Shown here one piece after another: positions 46,007-59,470 of a stretch of DNA of 64,000 nucleotides. A model generated the notes under the pieces. That model was not told the origin of the DNA, did not search any database, and saw only the letters and a program-made list of their open reading frames with translations. Source of the DNA: Chrysomallon squamiferum (lineage: Eukaryota > Mollusca > Gastropoda > Neomphalida > Peltospiridae); NCBI GenBank assembly GCA_012295275.1, contig CM022671.1, positions 528,501 to 592,500 of the forward strand, in the 5' to 3' direction. The position numbers were made by a program, and so were the translations under genes. The number at the start of each line of letters is the position of its first letter. The stretch's first letter is position 1.

Positions 46007-48691
46007 ATGAATCATAAAAACCAAAAGCACCCATTGTCAGAAAGCACCAATATGATGGATAAAGTAGAAAAGAAAGACCCAGAAGAAAAAACATCACCCA
46101 GAGAAAATGGCTGCTCGAAATGGTTTCTACGGGTAACAGGACTTGTTACTACAGATATGACAGAGCCTAACTGGAAATATATAAGGATCATGTTTGCTGC
46201 CTTGGTGAGTAATTATAATAGATTATCTGATCTGGAATGGACTACAGATCTATGTGGAATGGACTTTAGATCATTCATTACAGCAGTCCTCAATGTTTGC
46301 TTCCATTGGTCTATTTCCAGTTAGTTGATATCTTCATCTTAGAGATCATACATTTGTTATCATATGTAATAGTCCATGAGAATAACAAGCTTGCTGCTTA
46401 TTGCTAAATATTGTCACATGAAGAAAACATAGCATGTTGTTACAGATAATTATTGATTTTAAAAAACATTATCTCTATGTGTATGTATGTGGGCAATTAT
46501 GTTTCTACATGTGTTTAAGAATGAAAATAAGGACAATGAAATAATTATTATGTATAATACAATTATATTTACAATACATGTATATACAGATATAGATCCT
46601 TCAGTGGTGATCAAACATGCAGTTTTTATGTTAAAGATATGTTAAATTTTAAATAATTTTTTTTCTTCTTTTTTTCAGTTTTCAAGTTCCTTTTCTATAG
46701 TTTTTATCTTACCATTTTTACCAGAAATGGTCTTAGTAAGTTTATTAATTTATTATTATTATATGTTAAGAAATTAGTAATAAAATACTCAACTAAATAT
46801 TTTTATTTTAAAACATATTACAGACACCTTATTATTAACTGATATAGAGACTAAACCATTAATATCATGAAAAAAAAAAACCCAGCTAATACACAATAAT
46901 ATTGAAATATATAATTAGGTTTACCATGCAGTTTGCTGGAAGGTAAATAAGTAAATAATGTATTAAAAGAACATTTGAAGAGTTTGGTTCCAAAATGCAA
47001 TAAATCCATTTTCTTTGTTTTGAGAAAAATGACTATTTCTGCTCAGAAGTTATGTTATTTAATGAAGGTCTATAGTCTACTGTGTAGATCAGCAGTGGAT
47101 ATAGAATTTTGAGGAAAATTATTATGGGGCATTGAACAGCCACCAAATACTGAACTTTTGGTGGCATTTGCTTTAAAATTTTGATTTTGGCATTTATCAC
47201 GTTTTGGAATTAAAGTCTTCATTTGTAAAATATAACATATCTGTTATTTCAGTCACTGGGTTACAAGGAAGAAGAAAAAGGTTACTACTGTGGTCTGGTA
47301 ATATCTTCAGTTTTTGCTGGACGAGCTTGTGGCAGGTGAGACTGTTTACTTTTATAATATTAGTAAGTTGTATTCACTGTGTGACAACGAGACAGGTATG
47401 TCTGCCAGAAAGTGTTTTAAAAAGCTGAAATCAAGAAGTAAATTTATATTATTTTGATGAGTACCTTAATTAAACTGGTTAATATTTCTAGAATGTTTTT
47501 TCGTGAATAACTGTATAGTATCGACAGTTATTATGATGAAAATGTCTAATATCAGCAGCCTAAATTAAGGGCATGTAGTTATACAAAAAGTTATTACTCT
47601 TTCTTTTTTTAATCTTTTTTTTATAATAATAAAATAAATTAAAAAAGTAAACCTTTCATAGATTTTAGAATTTTACATTAAGGAATGTCAAATATATATT
47701 ATTTCTATTTTTAATTTTAAAATTGTGGTTCCATAATATATATTAATATAATTACTACTATTATTTTATGATCATCATTATCATGAATATTTCCTTTATT
47801 TTTTTTGCTTTATTCCATTTTCTAGTTATTTCTGGGGTTGGCTGTCAGATAAGAAAGGAAGAAGGCCTATTTTGCTGGCAACGATTTCTTTGAATGGACT
47901 TTTTTCATTTCTCTTCGGCTTCAGCACCAGTATTCCAGTTGCAATGGTCCTTCGTTTTTTATCAGGACTGGCCAATGGTAAGACTTCTGAATATTTAAAT
48001 TTATATTATTTTTTATTTTTTATTTCTTTATAATTATATTGTATTATTAATAATAGTAACAGTAGTTATGATAGGATTAGAATAAAAATAACATTAAGTC
48101 AGTGATAAAGAAACAAACCACTATTTTGTGTTTGTATAGTAATTCATGTGCATAATTTGTTTTAAAAAAAGACGTCTTTGTTTCTTTTACAACTATTTTT
48201 ACTGTAACTCTTCTTGCTTGCTCTTCTATTGTCAACAGTACTAGTAATAGCATCAGAAGTAACATCAGTATTAAAACTATTATTCTGTTATTATTAATAG
48301 CACTCTCAGTTAATGTAAAATATTGTTTTCAGGCACTGTTGGTACAGCTAAGACAGTTCTGTATGAGATATCTGACAACACAAACCAGGCCCTGGGTATG
48401 TCAACAATCAGTTTTGCTTGGGGTCTTGGCCTGATTCTGGGACCAACAATTGGAGGTTTGACATTTCAGCATTTTATAATGGATGATCAAGTGCATGGTT
48501 AATTAAGATCATGTTTTTAGATTAAAGTTTTGATTAAAGGATTAATTTATGAAATTTATTTTTCAGATAAATCTTCTGACTACAGGATTAATTAAGACAA
48601 AAAAGTCAAGTTGATGGGGTAGACATTTTTAACATTTATTTAACTACTTTGATTCTGTAAGATTTATATGTTGAACATTTTTGCATTTCAA

Positions 48692-48729
<38 letters not shown>

Positions 48730-51700
48730 ATAGACAGATTTCAAATAATTATATCATAAATTTCATTTCTAGTAAAATGGTCAGATTTGCTACAAAGTAT
48801 CTACATAGTCTCATAATAATTTTATTATTCCATGGTATTTTTTTCTAGCAGAAATTCTTGCCCACCCAAACATAAACTACTTTCTATTTTGTTTTTTCCA
48901 CTTGGGTTTAGGATTCTTGGCATCACCAGTTGAGAGATTTCCCCATGTGTTCAAAGAAAATGGTTTTTTCAGTGATTATGCATTTCTGCTCTCCTCAACA
49001 ATGGCAGGTCTGGTGTGCCTGAGTTCATTTACATACGTGTTTTTCACATTTGAAGAAACACTGAAGAAAAAGTAAGTTTTATTACTTTGTTAAAAGAAAT
49101 AATAATAATAAAATAAAGGAAAGAGTCATTCTTTATATCTCATAGGCTTGTTTTTATTTATATATACTTTAGTAGTAGTAAAGTTTGGTGATTAGTAAAC
49201 AAATAATCATATGAAAGTATACAAAATACATTTTAGTTAATTGTTTATATCACAACAGAGAATATTTTAATGTGTCTTTCAGTTTGGATCTTAATGGTTG
49301 TTCATCTTCCAGAAATACTGAGAGGGATTTTGAAGTGGCTGTTGAAAAACTTGGAGACAAATGTTCACTGAGTGCCTCACCAGCACCCAGTAACACTCGA
49401 CGGAGATTTTCTAATGTGAGCGCAGCACTCAACTTCTCCATTGAGAACTTCAATACACCATCACAGCTTTATTTTGCTAGCATTGAAAAGTATTTGCCTT
49501 ATGCTGATGAAGATGATGTTGGCTCTTACAATTATCATGAAGCGACGAGCAGTTCTGAAAAGTGCCTTCCTGACAACGGCTGTGATGTTGTTGCTAACAG
49601 CTGCAGCAAAAGTGGAGAAAACATAGATCTCAGTGTGCAGAAAGGTTTAGAAAAAGCTGATGAAGAGAATGCTTTAAGTACTAGTCCTTATGTGGAAATA
49701 ATTGATGAAAATAATCATCTTAATAACGATAAAGATAATAAGGAGCGTGATAGACATAAAGCTAATAGTGAAAATCCTCCAATAGCTTTTGAAATAATTA
49801 AGGCTGGTGCTTTGCTTTTGGAGGAAAATAAGACAGAAAATAATGCAAATTGTGAAATTAACAAAAATGGATCAGTTGTACTGAAGGACAGTGCTACTAC
49901 TTCACAACAGAGTGATGCAAAGGGAAATAAATCTTCATGGATTTATGTTATTCGTCACAGTAAATTGGTAACTCTACTGAGGTATGAGAAGCTGTTTCTG
50001 TTTAATTGGGTTTTTTTAAATAACCGTCTCTAGAAGTGGGATGTTTCAGTAACTTCTTTTTATCTTTGGTTTTTTTTTTTATTTAATATTAGTATTTCCT
50101 TAAAATGAAGTGAAAGTAAATCAAAATATATTATTCAGAATATGTTTTTAATTCTGTTTATTATGTTTACAAAATCCATAACATTATGTAAATTTCTTTA
50201 TCATCAGATTCTCCATGATTTAAAATAAAGATTCATCTATTTTCATTATGTCAGTATGTGACTTTATTGGCACAATATGGAATGTATCTGAGGATAGGAC
50301 TTGCTTTGTACTTTGACATATCCAGAAATGGCTCAAAGATATAGCTAATAGATTGATTTTGTGTTTGTCATTGCTGAGACTATTTCTCTACAGTAGAAAT
50401 ACATTAGTCTTATACAGGATTAAATTCTAAGATTTAAAGTGTTAAACTGACTGTATTTAAAACCTTTTTTTCATTGTATTTCAAGTGAATCTGATGTTAG
50501 AGCTTGTGTAATGATGTATGCTTTGTTTTCGTTTGGTGTCGTGGCTTTTGATGATATCTTCATAGTGTTGTTGTCTACAGAACCAAGATTAGGTAAGATC
50601 AGCATGAAGTGATCACATATTTATTATTTTAATTATACATTTTTTGTTTCTTATTATGCTAAGTTTTGTTGTTGTTGTTATTATTGGTGTTGTTTATATG
50701 ATTCCTCTTCTTCTTCTTTCTCTTATTATTGTATTTATTATTATTATAATTTTTAGTATTATTATCATTATTATTATACATCACTTTTAATCTTTCTAAT
50801 GTTTTGGTGATGAACATATATTTACAGATATGATACATCTCTGTCATTTTCAGTTATTTTAACAATAATTTTAATGATAACCTATATCTGTAATGAAAAT
50901 ATTTTTGTTTATTTTTTGTAATATTAATTGCTTTTGAATGTTTTATATACATATATATATATATTTATATCAATAAGGAAACTATTTCTTTCTACTGTTA
51001 CAACATTTAATTTGTAAATTTCCAATGAAGAAAATATTTATCTTTATGCTGTTTTATTTCAGATGGTATTGGGTTTAGTTCAGGACAGATTGGAACATCT
51101 TTGGGAGCAGTTGCAGGCCCTCTCATGTTTTTTCAAATATTCTGCTATCCAGCCATAGCCAAGAAACTTGGCTTGAGATGGGTTAGTATGTAGCACATTC
51201 TACACACTTCCTAAGTTGTTTGATTCCTGTTATACTTCCTTGTTGATTTATAATATTGTTTCAGTATTAATGCCTTTAAATTCTACTTTATTGTTATTAT
51301 TATTTTTTTTTTTTTTGGGTTTAGTAAAAAAAATTAAATGCTGATTTTTGTTGTTTTTGACAAAAGTGAAAACAAATGGGAATGCTTGCTATTTGTTTTG
51401 ACTATTTATTAACTTTATTTATTTATTTGTTGAAAGAAGGCACAAAGCATAATATATATATGATTATTATTATTATTATTATTTTAGACGTACATTCTTG
51501 CAGCCTTACTTATATTGATTCCTGTCCAGTTGATTCCCATGTTACATCTGATATATGACAAGTAAGTATTAAATTTTATTTGAATAAATGTAATTAATAA
51601 TCACCTTTTAATCATATATTTTTATGGCCTAAATATAATTTAATGATTTGAAGTTGTTGGTGCTAGGGGACCTGTTGACCAATCTTTGCTAATAATGAAG

Positions 51701-52922
51701 GTTGAGGATGTCTGTATTTTGCTTTTTCACTTGAAGAAATGATATGACAAAAATGTGAATTAACTGCATCCTCACAAGCTTGTTCTTATTTTTTTTTTTT
51801 ATTATTAATAAACATTTCTCACCAGAATTAAATAAATGTCAAATGGAAGCCTTGTGTCTGTTGGCAGTTTGTACTGTCGTTGCTAAACTTTAATTAATAA
51901 TTCAATAAATAATTGTGACAGAAGTATTTAATCAGAAAATCTTTTCTGGGGAATATTAATTATTACTTTATATGTAAAAAAAACTGAAAATATTTCTGTT
52001 CATAATATTTTAGAATTGTGTCATGAAACATATTTTTTAGATCATTTTGAAATCATAATTGGACAAATTCTATCATTCTGTTTCAGGAAGGTCATGCTGT
52101 GGACATTTTTAATGCTGTTGTTGATCCCTGAGAGGGCAGGGAGTAATTTTTGTTTTGCTTCAATTTCTCTGATGATCAACAACTCAGTGAACCCAGAAAA
52201 TGCTGGCTCAGTCAATGGTATTGCAATGACACTGACTGCACTTTTAAGGTCAGTGATACTAGATTTTCAAAAAAGCATTGTTAATCTATTTGTTGATTGT
52301 TGTTTTTGTTGTTGTTGTTGTTGTTTTTTGCTGTTTTGGGGTGTTTGTTTGGTTGAGTTTTTATTTTTTTATTTTAATTTTTTTTTTTTTAAATTGTATT
52401 ATAATCAGTTTTTGTTATTATTTTATTTTATTTCATTTCATTTTTTTTTTTTTTTTTATTTACTCTCCTTTCTTGAATATTTCTCATTTGCAAGTACATT
52501 ATGTCATATATAAGTTTGTTTTACATATTTTTTCCATTTATCTATTTTTGTTATTTCTTTCTTTATTTTTTTTCCAATTTAATCTTCCAAACATTTCACA
52601 CTACCATTTTATTAATTTTTTTGATATGATGAAGAAAATTTAAAACTGAAATACTTTTGCTAGGATATTTGCATTTTAATGATAATACTTTAATAAATTT
52701 ACTATGTTTAATGAGAGCAAATGTCAGCCATTATTTCCTCTTTCTAGAACTCTGGGACCATCAATAGCAGGTAGCTTGTTTTCATGGTCAGTGACACATG
52801 GCGTCCATCTTGGAATTCCATTTGATATCAACTTTAGTTTTGTTCTAATTGGAATTGTATTTCTGCTGTGCATTATACAAGGTGTGTTTCTTCCAAAACA
52901 CTTGGACAAACAGAAGAAATGA
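46007..52922 (+). CDS. major-facilitator-superfamily transporter, ZIFL (zinc-induced-facilitator-like) type, 702 residues
   Basis: Twelve coding exons: 46007-46204, 46679-46735, 47253-47335, 47826-47977, 48333-48455, 48912-49071, 49283-49981, 50486-50592, 51063-51181, 51488-51561, 52087-52248, 52748-52922. They sum to 2109 nt in one frame, and every junction is GT-AG with matching phase. About twelve hydrophobic segments are visible. MFS motif A is GWLSDKKGRRP (117-127) after helix 2. GYKEEEKGYYCGL and VFAGRACG before it, and ALGMSTISFAWGLG plus ILGPTIGGFLA in helix 5, match the plant ZIFL and fungal relatives. The second half has ENAGSVNGIAMTLTALLR and LGPSIAGSLFSW, again as in ZIFL. One exon (residues about 258-490) encodes a long, polar, Asn/Glu/Ser-rich loop between helices 6 and 7, so the protein is much longer than typical ZIFLs. 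Family members move small organic acids, metal chelators or ions with protons. The substrate here is unknown. The start ATG is the first after an acceptor-like TTTCAG. Confidence 0.93.
48693..48728. repeat. poly(A) tract in a transporter intron
   Basis: Thirty-six A residues in the intron between the exons ending at 48455 and starting at 48912. Confidence 0.95.
49283..49981 (+). other. transporter exon 7: long hydrophilic inter-helix loop
   Basis: One 699-nt exon (232 codons plus split codons). It begins after helix 6 (VCLSSFTYVFFTFEETLKK) and ends just before helix 7. It is rich in Asn, Ser, Glu, Asp and Lys, with no hydrophobic segment until WIYVIRHSKLVTLLR at its end. It carries NTRRRFSNVSAALNFS, a basic/serine motif that could be phosphorylated (inference). 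In MFS proteins this loop is cytoplasmic and usually much shorter. Confidence 0.85.
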
Positions 52923-53209
52923 AACAAAATAAGCTGTTTATTCACTTACTACAATGGCAATATTCCTTAAAAATGTCTTTATAATGTTGATGTTGGATTT
53001 TTATAATTATAGGCATCAGGAGTAATTTGTGTTTAGTTTTTTTATAAGCAAGAAATGTATGATTATATTTTGTTATAAGTATTTATTAGAAACATATGTG
53101 TTTAGTATATATATATATATATATATTAATTTTTTTTTACTTTGCTTTATTTTCCATTCCACAAACTTGTTATAAATATGATGGTCTATAATTAACAGAA
53201 AATATTCAC

Positions 53210-53215
53210 AATAAA
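53210..53215 (+). terminator. candidate transporter polyadenylation signal
   Basis: AATAAA in an A-rich context downstream of the stop at 52922. A more distal site is possible. Confidence 0.45.
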
Positions 53216-56200
53216 GAGACATTTTGAAATATTAATTGTTAAATTTTTTAACGTACACAGTGCTAAAAATAAAAAGTTAGAAAGCTTCATTAGTTCTATA
53301 AAATATTTTTCAGCGTTATAGTGAACAGTATTGTAGTCATATATATAGTTTAGCCAATCAGAAAGAATTTACAAAATTGTTGAAAGCCATTTTTATTTTT
53401 ATACATTTATTTATTTACAAAGTTTCTTTACAATTGACTGACTTAGTATTTTAATGTGAAATCCAGTATTAATGTCATTACAATGTTTTATAAATATTTT
53501 GTTAATCACAGCAGGAATGAGATATGAAGTAGTTCAGTCGTATTCTGTTCTTGTTTAAATATTTTTATAATAAATAATAGTATATAGATTTTATTATTTA
53601 ATTAAATTTTTGTTTACATACCAAAAGTAATGTAACATTTTCATTTTTTTTTGTACTAAAATTTGATTTCAATATGATAACTGATATATATTTTAGCATA
53701 TTATTGTTAAACATGGTGGAGTGAAAAACGTAAACATGTTTTTTTTTTTTTTTTTTTTTTTAGGATTTGAATATCAGATAAAATAAAATTTTTTCTTTTG
53801 TTTTCAATTTTAAATCAGAATGGAAAATAATTCAGGGATATTCTTTATCCTTTTTTATTAATTTTTTTTTTATTATTATTATTATTTTTTTTTTTTTTTT
53901 TTTTTTTACTGGCAAATTTATTACCAAATACATTTAAGAGACTTTTTTTTTATATCTTTGAAAATAATTTTAATATATTCATTACAAATCTTGTCAAAAA
54001 TATTTTTATTATTATTAGTATTAAATATATATATGACATATATTTTTATATGCATCTAAATTTAAATAATAAAATAAATAAATTTAAATTTTTTTGAAAA
54101 TAACTTTTCATGACAAATTTTCAGGCTCAAGTCATTTTTGTAAACTGTATTTAACAAATGTGTTACTAAAAATAAGAATCTATTTATTTTGTTTATTTGT
54201 ATTGTTTTATAGGTGTCATAACTATTGTAGTTTTGTTGTCCTTAATATCTGTTAGGTATAAATGTTTGATATTTGTTACTTCATATTTGTATTGTTGTTA
54301 ACTGTAATTTTATGATTTTACTGTTTAGGAGAGCTTCATTTGTAAAATGTTCATTTATTTTTGTTTTCAAATAAAAAAAACTCACAAATACTTCAGTGTA
54401 TATAATTTTATAGGTTTATTAGCAGTAACATTATTTATTTCATTTTTAAGAATTTCAGATTTAACTAAAATATATTGGTTGAAAATACTACAATAAAATA
54501 ACATCCAAGAATGTTAAGTGGTATAAAAAGTTCACCAACCTTTTTCACAAAGGTACAAAATAAATCGATTAAATAAACTGAAAACAAGAAAAGAATAAAT
54601 AATAAAATACAGTTATTTTATTTATTGAAATATTTAAGAAATATTTATAATTTGTTTTTGTTAAAACTAATATTTTGTATTTTATGTATGTAATCGGGCA
54701 TTAAAAACTTTATTAATACTATTACTACTGTATCAGAATATTATATTATTATCATTATAGTGCTTGTTTTTATATATAATTTATTTTATGCCAGACAAGA
54801 TAAACATGAATGTTAGTAGATATATTTGATAAATTATGGAGATTAAATTAGGTGCTTTGGCTTTTTCTAGTCATATATAAATTGTAATTTTCATACACAA
54901 AATATACATTTTGCATATAAAAAAATAAAAAAATATAAAAAGAAATTATAATAAATAATAATATATAATGTATTTATTCTTCTAATTGTAATTATTAATG
55001 ATGACAAAATCCATAATGAAAGCTTATACCACGTAATCAGGTCATCTTTTGGCAAATTAATTTTAAAAACCCAATGAATGTTTGTGTTCAGAACATCAGT
55101 AGAACTAATAATATACATGTGTGATCAAAAGCAAAGCAATAAGTATGTAACAAAATGTATGTGTATGTATGTGCCTGTGTGTATGTGTGTGTGTGTGTAT
55201 ATATATATATAAATGTATATGTATGTTGGATTGGAACAAATGTTTTTATTATTTTTCAATAGGTGACATATCACATGTATAACTGAAATATTTGACACCA
55301 TACTCATATTCAGAATATATATATAGAGAGAGAGAGTGAGCAGAATATTGTTTCTGAATTCAACTTAAAAAAAATGCTATGAACTTTTGTTCCTACCCAG
55401 TAATATGTATGCTTTATGTATATACATGCAATATTTATATGTATTGTTTTACTTACTTAATTTGGTTGTTGAACTAATGTGATAAATTTACAATAACATT
55501 AGTTTACAATTTTACTGAGTACATGCTGGTCTGTTTAGTAAATATCTTTATGTGCAGGTTTTATTTTTAATGATATTCAGTCATGCAGTATGCCAAATGT
55601 TTTAAAGTGATAATGGGTAACAGTAATATTTTACATCTTTGTTCATTTTAGAAAATAATTCACTAGATGCTGGTTGTATTCATCAGTTTTTCTATTTTTG
55701 TTTCATTTTACCCTGTATAGTCAGATATAGATAGATCTGGAGCTTTCATTATTCAATCAGATTAACATTTACCAAGATTATCAAATACAGTATTTTCATT
55801 ATCAGGTCAATGGAACACATTTCTTCTTCCCAAATTATATAATTTTAACATAGTTTTGTTGTATTAATAATGTACTAAAAATTACTACCCGGAGTTAAAA
55901 CATTTATGTAATACACTAGAATCTTTTTATGAAACTGATTTTAATTTAGTGTTTATGCAACAGTAGTTATTGATTAAACCAGATGTTTAATATGTATTTG
56001 ATTTTTAACTTTGTTTTATAATCAAATGAAATAAATTATGTATTAAAATGTACTCTTTCAGGCGGGTTTTCTGTTTTTTTATAAAGAATATATCAAGACT
56101 GTTATTTATTTAATAAAAACATTTTTCAGATAATATAATGTGGTGTTTTTATTTTATTTTTTATTTTAATAAAAGCCAGATAAATTTAAAATATTGCCTT

Positions 56201-56890
56201 ACAGTTCTTACAGAGCTCAATTAAAAAAACAAAAACTTATTTGGGTGTATTCTGGCATATCTAGGTCTATGGGTTTTTTTTTTTTTAGGGAGGGGACAAG
56301 GGAATGATACACATAATTGTTATTGTTTTATTAAGCAGTACTTGATTAAAGTAACTGAAAATTTTATCACCCTAAAAAGGCCATCATGAATTTAAGTGCA
56401 CAATTTGTAGGTGAACATGCCATTTCATAGAATCACATGAAAATCAAAATAAAACCTATAGTGAAATATTAGCAACATTATTTCTTTTTTCAGATACAGC
56501 TGATTGTAGGAAATTCAGCTGTTGTTAGAAAACTATCATTTATGATTATTTTGAGCATGTCAATAATTTTATGGATACTGGTGTGAACCAGTATGTATTA
56601 GTAATTGTGCATGATAGCAACAGATTAATTTGTACAAGATGTGTAAACTTTACTTCATAATAATAACTCCACCAACATACATCTTCAAGTGACTGATGAT
56701 AGCAGATGTAAGTTAAAATGTACAGCTTGAGACTAATTCATGGCACAAAGAAATGTAATGGAATCCACGTCATGATTTACTGTCTGTTGTCACACATGTG
56801 ATATTTATATTCCTGCATATAAGAAAATTACAATGAGTAAAAGTGACCCTTAATGTCTTATAAATCACAACAATTTTCTTTTAAATATAT

Positions 56891-56896
56891 TTTATT
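56891..56896 (-). terminator. DENR: DENR polyadenylation signal
   Basis: AATAAA on the minus strand about 45 bases after the stop codon. Confidence 0.6.
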
Positions 56897-56941
56897 ATAC
56901 AAAGGATACAAAGGAGAAAAAGAAGAAAAATTTAAAAATGT

Positions 56942-58814
56942 CTATTTTTTGTCTCCTCTGTCATCAATGCTATCTTCATCAATCTGAAAAAAAAAAAAAA
57001 AAAATTAAAAAAAACTCCCGACGTTTAAAATTTGTTAAAGAATACAATTTAATTTTTTTGTTGTTGGAATTAAATTTAACTATATTTTTTTAATCATTTT
57101 CTTTTATTTTTAAATTATTTCATTTAAATTTTTATTTATTTACTGCACTCACTTGAGACCATTTTTCAGGTAAAATATCCCAGAGGTCATCTTTGACGTC
57201 CCCTTGTACAACAATCTCATCTTCACTGGCAGTGACGGAGGAGCCACAAGAAAACTTTGTGGCAAAAAACTTGCTAGCTTCTTTTAAATCTATATCTGAA
57301 AAAAAAAAATAATATGTAAATTAATTTAGCAAAAAGCATCAGAAATCAACACCAATCAACAAGAAACATAAAAGATAAATAATTTTAATATTTATGGTCC
57401 TACTGTAATCTTTATATAAAGACTGATATTCAGTTACTCACTTTGGTAAGATTGATATAAAATAAGCACTGCTACTAACTGATGATAGTAACAAGTCCTC
57501 CAATGATCACAACATTTGAAAGCAAAACACCATTAATGTTCATGTTTTTGTCTTGTTAAAATATTAACTGATACATGTATTTTGAAACTGATGTTATCTT
57601 AAAGTATTTGGAAATCATGAGAAGTATTAAAAACCTACCATAAGAAGCTAAACCAGTTATAACTGTTACTTTCTTCTTTTTTCCTCTTGTTGCTGTCCAC
57701 ATTTTGATTCCCTGCGGTTCTGCCTTCTTCTTTGCCTTCATCATACCCTTGCCTCCTCGTGTTTGTCTTTTCTTCTTTTCATCTCCATCATCACCTTTTC
57801 CTTCTGTTTCTTCTTTACCTGATATACATGTGTATAAATAATTTATCTTAAATGTGAAAAATCTGCCCAATATCAATGCAGGAAAATAACATATTAATAT
57901 TATGTGGGCTTTTTGCATGTTTCTGCTAAAAAAAACGTACATACCTTCCATCAATCTCTCAAACTCTTCTGGCAGATTCTTTTCCAACCACTGTTTACAT
58001 TTGTCATAATTGGGGTAATATTCACAATACTGAAACAATCAAATTGAAAATCTTCAATATTCAGTGTAGTAAGTAACAAAAGAAATAAAATGTAAATAAA
58101 TCTAGCCATCATATATGAGTCTCAGCTTGGTAGGTAATATTAAAACTAAATGGCAGACATCCAATTGTAAAAAGATGACCTGTGAATAGTTATATCCCAT
58201 CTCAAGAAAAATCACTTACATTTACACTTAAAACTAAATCTTACAGTGAAACAGTTTACAGTTAGATAGACTATTCAGCGTCCTTAACATAACTTACCTC
58301 TGTAGGCATACTGCATTCTGAAAATAAAAATAATAAAAAATAATAATAAAATTCTAAAATGATGAATTTACAAACTTAACATCTTCAAACAATAAGTATG
58401 TCAGTGTGATTCAGTGCTAGTTCCCTGGAACTGTCTAATAATTCAGGTACTTATATTTAAACTAATATTGTACTTCAAAATACTGTATTAGTAACAGAAA
58501 TTTTGTTTAAAATAAATAAATTAATTAAAATTCTTAAAAATATATCCTATAAATAAATTCATTTTAAAATTTTATTAAACACAGTATAATATTTAACAAT
58601 GTGCAGATCAAATACCTATCTAAATAATTATTTGAAGTACATTACAAAACCATAAACGAAAATATATATAATGCAAAAAATTAATTCAGAAAAACAAAAC
58701 AAATTCACCTCCACAATATATGACTTTAATTGGATATCTAACACCTGGTTTAGGTCCATCATATTTGAGAAAATTATGTCCTTCACCTCCTGCTTCATTC
58801 TCTGCTGATGCCAT
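56942..58814 (-). CDS. DENR: density-regulated protein DENR, translation re-initiation and ribosome-recycling factor, 191 residues
   Basis: DENR with MCT-1 acts on the 40S ribosomal subunit in re-initiation after short upstream ORFs and in recycling of post-termination complexes. Six coding exons on the minus strand: 58814-58709, 58317-58298 (20 nt), 58029-57945, 57818-57639, 57295-57153 and 56983-56942, in all 576 nt with all junctions GT-AG. The N-terminus has [20 protein letters not shown], then [20 protein letters not shown]. Cysteines 34, 37, 44 and 53 form the zinc-binding site. A Lys-rich acidic/basic linker (residues about 71-115) precedes the SUI1 domain: [45 protein letters not shown]. 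Length agrees with human DENR (198). The preceding TTCTGTTTAG at 58839-58848 looks like an acceptor, so a 5' non-coding exon is likely. Confidence 0.97.
58298..58317 (-). other. DENR: DENR 20-nt microexon
   Basis: Acceptor TATTTTCAG, donor GTAAGT. It encodes the end of a split Glu plus CSMPTE, including zinc ligand Cys37. Without it the frame would shift. Confidence 0.9.
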
Positions 58815-59419
58815 TTCTGAATGAATTATAATTTTCGACTAAACAGAAATAATAATACTACTAATACTAGTAATAGGATTAAAAGCATTTAATTTTTATC
58901 CAGGGGGTGAAACTGCATATTACTGTAACAGTATGATTATGACATTTATCTGTATATCAACAATACAAATATGAAAAGCTCGCCAACCTGTATCTCTATC
59001 AGTATCAGTAAATGTGTAAAGACTAAAGTAAATACTAAAATAATAAGTATGAATACGAAAGTGATATTTTAAATTATTTAATTTATTTATTAATAATATA
59101 TTAATCTTATAATTTAATTAATACAGATTTATAAATAAATTTCTAATGAATGTGTCATCATAGCATTCATTTAAATTATTAGTAATCTAAATAATTAAAT
59201 ATGAATCAGAAATTGTACTATTATTATTTATAGTATTATACTCATTTATTTCGTTATTAAATTTAAAATTATTATTAAAAATATTAAGTCATAAATTGGT
59301 GATTAACACAGATTAAAATTTAAACGGATAATCATTTCGTAAATTTTCCCAAATTGATCTTTCGAGATACATATTATTACATACTAATATTATATATAAT
59401 GATATATATTTTTCCTTAC

Positions 59420-59470
59420 CAAAGTATTAATTCTCGTGTTTAAACCGGAACCTGTTCTTTGTTATCGTTC
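59420..59470 (-). other. DENR: probable DENR 5' non-coding exon
   Basis: On the minus strand a donor ACTTTG|GTAAGG ends at 59420. The sequence before it contains TTCCGG (59446-59451), an ETS-type core common near housekeeping promoters, and is CpG-containing. Together with the acceptor-like TTCTGTTTAG ahead of the ATG it would remove an intron of about 570 bp. The left limit of the exon is a guess. Confidence 0.45.

Larger units (their letters stand above)
52923..56941. other. transporter 3' UTR and intergenic DNA up to DENR
   Basis: An AATAAA at 53210-53215, about 290 bases after the stop, is the first good polyadenylation signal on the plus strand. Further AT-rich DNA follows, with an (AT)n run at 53108-53127, T runs at 53739-53761 and 53886-53908, and a TGTG/TATA patch at 55158-55212. 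No coding frame could be supported. An antisense AATAAA at 56896-56891 belongs to DENR. Confidence 0.7.

Noticed and set aside
49250-49453. Minus-strand 67-codon frame
   Set aside because: Shadow of the transporter's loop exon on the opposite strand.
52278-52643. 121-codon frame following the transporter exon 52087-52248
   Set aside because: It consists of the T-rich intron (poly-Phe/Val/Leu). The donor GTCAGT at 52249 and the exon at 52748 give a consistent protein.
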